Of a stretch of DNA of 64,000 nt, positions 61,384 through 64,000 are shown piece by piece. Every line of letters begins with the position of its first letter. Within the stretch, counting starts at the first letter, position 1. The translations under genes were made by a program, and so were the position numbers. The notes below the pieces were generated by a model. It was not told the DNA's origin. It was given only the letters and a program-made list of their open reading frames with translations, and did no database searches. Source of the DNA: Gelidibacter gilvus (GTDB lineage: Bacteria; Bacteroidota; Bacteroidia; Flavobacteriales; Flavobacteriaceae); NCBI RefSeq assembly GCF_004115975.1, contig NZ_SDDZ01000006.1:1-64000 (forward strand), read 5' to 3'.

Positions 61384-64000
61384 TTATAAATCAGCAATAT
61401 GCTCTGCAACCTCATTTGCCAACTCAATCAGCGCCTTTCTGATTTCCTTGTCCATATTAGTGCCGTCCATGAGTACAATCGCTACCGAAGCAATGGCATA
61501 CAACTGCACAAGGGTCTTGCTATACATCGCGACAATCGGTAAGGCGCCAGTAAGGCCCTGAGACATATGATCTAATATTTTGCCATACGCTTCCACTACA
61601 TTGTCGATGTCTTTTAGTTGCGTTTCCACTGATTTGGCTCCACCGCCGGTGCCATCGTAGAGTATGCCATAAAGTTCGCCCGTATCATGAGAAATCTGCC
61701 AATACGCTTTTTCTGATGCCGTTTTATCAAAGAGTGTAAAGGGCGTATACAGTGTTGTCTTATTGCCGTAATAATTTGATCGGAGCTGTTGATTCCAAAA
61801 AACCGGGTCTTTCTCTACCGCTTCGTTATCCCTAAACCAGTTTAAGCCATAGGCGGTTTCTAAATCCATCAGTTGCTTATCTTTTAATAATGCCAATGTA
61901 TTTTTCGGGAAATAGCTGTTTTCTAAAACGGCTAATTGCGCTGTTTTTTCAATGGTGGTTTTAAAGGCTTTCAGGGCATCTGGATCCAATGACAGATAAT
62001 CGGACGTGGGTACATAATCAAAGCTAAGCGTGCTGTGTGTTTCACCGATGCCGATTTGCTGTTTAAGGATTCCTATTCTCGGTCCGGCGGCATAGGTATA
62101 GGAGTTTTCAGTAACGCCTTCCGCCAAGGGTGCCATTAACGGGATGAATAATGAGTTGTAATGAAGTCCTCCTTTTTTAAATTCCTCGATTGCTTTTTCA
62201 TCATCGCCATTCATCAAAGGTTCCCCCCAATTGCGCGTGCTTAATTTATACTTCAACTCATCACATAAAGCAGTTGATAGTGTGGGTCCTTCGCCTTCAA
62301 TACTGATGAGCATTCCGCCGAAAATGGTATTGCGAACATCTAGGAAATCTTGCCGAGTAGGCAAATTTTTATCGTATTCTGACCATCCAGCTACTAAGCG
62401 TTTTACTGTTTTTGTCTTGCTTTTTATCGTTAGGTACAAACCGGCAATATTTTGACCTAAAAGATGATCCTTAGGTACTTGTATGGCAAATTTATACTGG
62501 CTTTGTGCGCTTAATCTATTGTCATCAATAGTTAAACTGACATCATGTGGAATATCATTTCCTGAAGCGTAGTAGGTAAATACATAAGGTGGGATGACGA
62601 TTTTCTCAAGGAATGACGTCACCATTTGAGCAGTTTCTTCTCGGTCTTGTGCATTTAAAACGACCCCATTGGTGGTCTCCGCCATGATGTCAAAGGAATC
62701 AAAGGATGTTCCTTTCACGCTTAATACTACAGCAGGTGGACCACTCTTGAAAAAAGGTTCCATCTTCGGATCAAAAGTATCATCATTATCGCCATCCGTC
62801 GCAAAAATAATCAGGTCGTTTCTGGTTTGAGAGGCCCTGAGCAGCCAGGTGTACAATGAGGAGTCTGTTGGCCATTTCTCCAATCGCGCTGTAGGGTATT
62901 TTGTCAAGATGGATTTTTCAAGGGTATCAATAAACGAATCCATGCCTTCATCTCGATATTCCAAAGGCATGCTCCTGGAGATATCGTACATGATGAGCAC
63001 TTTGGGCGTCCGTTGGTTATTTTCCATGATTGCCTTTACCGGACTCCCATTATCTACAATACTAAAATCGGTAGCGGATAGGCCTTCAACAAATTCACCT
63101 TCGGCATTTGTGGGTGTTACTTCTAATTTCACCAGCGGAAAAAGTGCGGGAATAGCGGCTATTTCCAGTTTGGTCACTGTTTTTTGAAGATCTTTATCCG
63201 GTTTCTCCATGATGCCATTTCCATCAATTTTTGGATTGTCGCCTGAAAGATCCATGACTTTACCTTCCAGAGTAAAAGGATTTCCTATAAAAGACCGTTC
63301 TTCCATAAATGGCAACTCCAGATCAAAACCTTGGAGGGATAAAGTTGGTGTAAACGTTCTTAAATCACCAAAGGAAGTCACCATTTGTTCTTCTAAGGTC
63401 AGACCATTTTCAAACGACAAGCCCACGCGGTTTCCTATCAGTTCATGAACGAACCATTCCCCTGAAATCAATTCTGTTTCTACTTCTGGATCAATTCCTG
63501 CACGAAAACTTAAGCTTAAATTTATTTTCTCATCATTCAATACCGCAGGTTGAGCCGGTCTTAAATCTGCTTTTGCCTTGTTTTTTAATTCTCCAAAAGG
63601 AACTTTAGGGTCAAACAGGTGTGCATAACATGTTTTTCCGTCCCATTCAAACTCAACTGTTGGTGTTCCATTTCCATAGTGGTCCCAGCGGAAACTGCTG
63701 GTAAGTGGGCTGATTTTTTCTTTATCGGGTAAGGTCTGCCAAACCTCATCGGCCAGTTTTTTACTGGCAGACAAATCGGGGTTAATAAGGTCATAATTCC
63801 TGGAGTTGTTGTTATACGCTCCCAATTCTTTTGCCCATCGCTCCCTGGTGGCATCATCAATAGCAGGTGCGAAAGGTCGTTTTATTGGCCGATAAAAGAA
63901 GGAAGGAACTTCTTCATCCGGGATATCTTTTATATCAAGTATTTCATAGACCACCTTTGATTTGATCCCGGCTTGCGCGTACATTTCATGTAAAAGTTCC
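61384..64000 (-). CDS. Large vWA-domain protein (partial, cut by window end)
   Basis: At least 870 residues; the frame is open through the window edge (ELLHE precedes MYAQAGIKSKVV), so the start lies outside. The first visible part, LLHEMYAQAGIKSKVVYEIL, resembles the core of transglutaminase-like domains. A von Willebrand A-like domain follows (about residues 335-470): VLIMYDISRSMPLEYRDEG with a DxSxS MIDAS motif, and LIIFATDGDND. The N-terminal part also contains an RAGIDPEVETELISGEWFVHEL block of unknown type, and the C-terminal 200 residues are helical. No family is recognised for the whole; a role in processing or display at the cell surface is possible. Confidence 0.7.
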   Translation of the reverse strand, partial: ELLHEMYAQAGIKSKVVYEILDIKDIPDEEVPSFFYRPIKRPFAPAIDDATRERWAKELGAYNNNSRNYDLINPDLSASKKLADEVWQTLPDKEKISPLTSSFRWDHYGNGTPTVEFEWDGKTCYAHLFDPKVPFGELKNKAKADLRPAQPAVLNDEKINLSLSFRAGIDPEVETELISGEWFVHELIGNRVGLSFENGLTLEEQMVTSFGDLRTFTPTLSLQGFDLELPFMEERSFIGNPFTLEGKVMDLSGDNPKIDGNGIMEKPDKDLQKTVTKLEIAAIPALFPLVKLEVTPTNAEGEFVEGLSATDFSIVDNGSPVKAIMENNQRTPKVLIMYDISRSMPLEYRDEGMDSFIDTLEKSILTKYPTARLEKWPTDSSLYTWLLRASQTRNDLIIFATDGDNDDTFDPKMEPFFKSGPPAVVLSVKGTSFDSFDIMAETTNGVVLNAQDREETAQMVTSFLEKIVIPPYVFTYYASGNDIPHDVSLTIDDNRLSAQSQYKFAIQVPKDHLLGQNIAGLYLTIKSKTKTVKRLVAGWSEYDKNLPTRQDFLDVRNTIFGGMLISIEGEGPTLSTALCDELKYKLSTRNWGEPLMNGDDEKAIEEFKKGGLHYNSLFIPLMAPLAEGVTENSYTYAAGPRIGILKQQIGIGETHSTLSFDYVPTSDYLSLDPDALKAFKTTIEKTAQLAVLENSYFPKNTLALLKDKQLMDLETAYGLNWFRDNEAVEKDPVFWNQQLRSNYYGNKTTLYTPFTLFDKTASEKAYWQISHDTGELYGILYDGTGGGAKSVETQLKDIDNVVEAYGKILDHMSQGLTGALPIVAMYSKTLVQLYAIASVAIVLMDGTNMDKEIRKALIELANEVAEHIADL

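Noticed and set aside
1-64000. CRISPR arrays, tRNA and rRNA genes
   Set aside because: No regularly spaced repeats and no cloverleaf or rRNA sequence were found by eye; the repeats present are few and irregular.

Overview
The window comes from a member of the Bacteroidota, most likely a marine-type flavobacterium. It is AT-rich, starts rarely show a Shine-Dalgarno sequence, and it carries families typical of that group: a SusC/SusD pair, TonB-dependent receptors, DUF6520, Lacal_2735, an RteC-like protein, DUF6266/DUF5675, LytTR regulators and HEVGH-type zinc peptidases. No rRNA, tRNA or CRISPR array was seen.

Layout. 0-6.3 kb: an RteC-like protein, a LytTR regulator, a tiny lipoprotein, an overlapping TPR sensor kinase/NarL-type response regulator pair, a MauE/DoxX-like membrane protein and a secreted DUF6520 peptide. 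6.4-13.1 kb (minus strand): a SusC-SusD-metallopeptidase operon for uptake and processing of an unknown polymer. 13.2-22 kb: an accessory island with the look of a defence island: an XRE regulator, a DUF6119/TIGR04141 protein, a metallophosphatase overlapping a Ser/Thr kinase, a HEPN protein with a dockerin-like calcium loop, and a PIN toxin with a broken antitoxin. Two diverged repeats of about 300 bp separate its modules. 22.3-26.5 kb: an IS21 element next to a frameshifted IS1182-type transposase. 26.6-31 kb: a GAF protein and a large hybrid-PAS sensor kinase with its receiver, whose upstream regions are duplicates of each other. 31.4-36.7 kb: a decayed REP-associated transposase, a PQQ-dehydrogenase-like lipoprotein, a TMEM220 protein and a TonB receptor. 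36.9-47.2 kb: a frameshifted type IIG restriction-methylation enzyme with a replaced specificity half, a beta-helix membrane protein that looks like an integron-type cassette, a class C group II intron sitting in that cassette's attC-like site, a second decayed intron with an IS21 relic, and a HigB/HigA-peptidase pair. 48-51 kb: small hypothetical proteins and a DUF6266-DUF5675-two-membrane-protein operon. 51.8-55.9 kb (minus): a second, intact type IIG enzyme with two small partners. 56.3-64 kb: ordinary chromosome (PTS-like IIC protein, Lacal_2735, sterol-desaturase family, PA2169 family, a vWA protein cut by the window edge) with two decayed genes.

The strongest unusual signals are (1) cassette-like units with attC-like imperfect hairpins: two copies share a covarying 23-nt hairpin, one is split by a group II intron precisely after TTGT, and its R'' arm pairs with the start of its own cassette; (2) a restriction enzyme whose specificity half appears to have been swapped, leaving the old C-terminal tail behind; and (3) the kinase/phosphatase module bracketed by diverged repeats that each encode the same tiny protein. 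All functions are inferred from reading the sequence; no database search was run.
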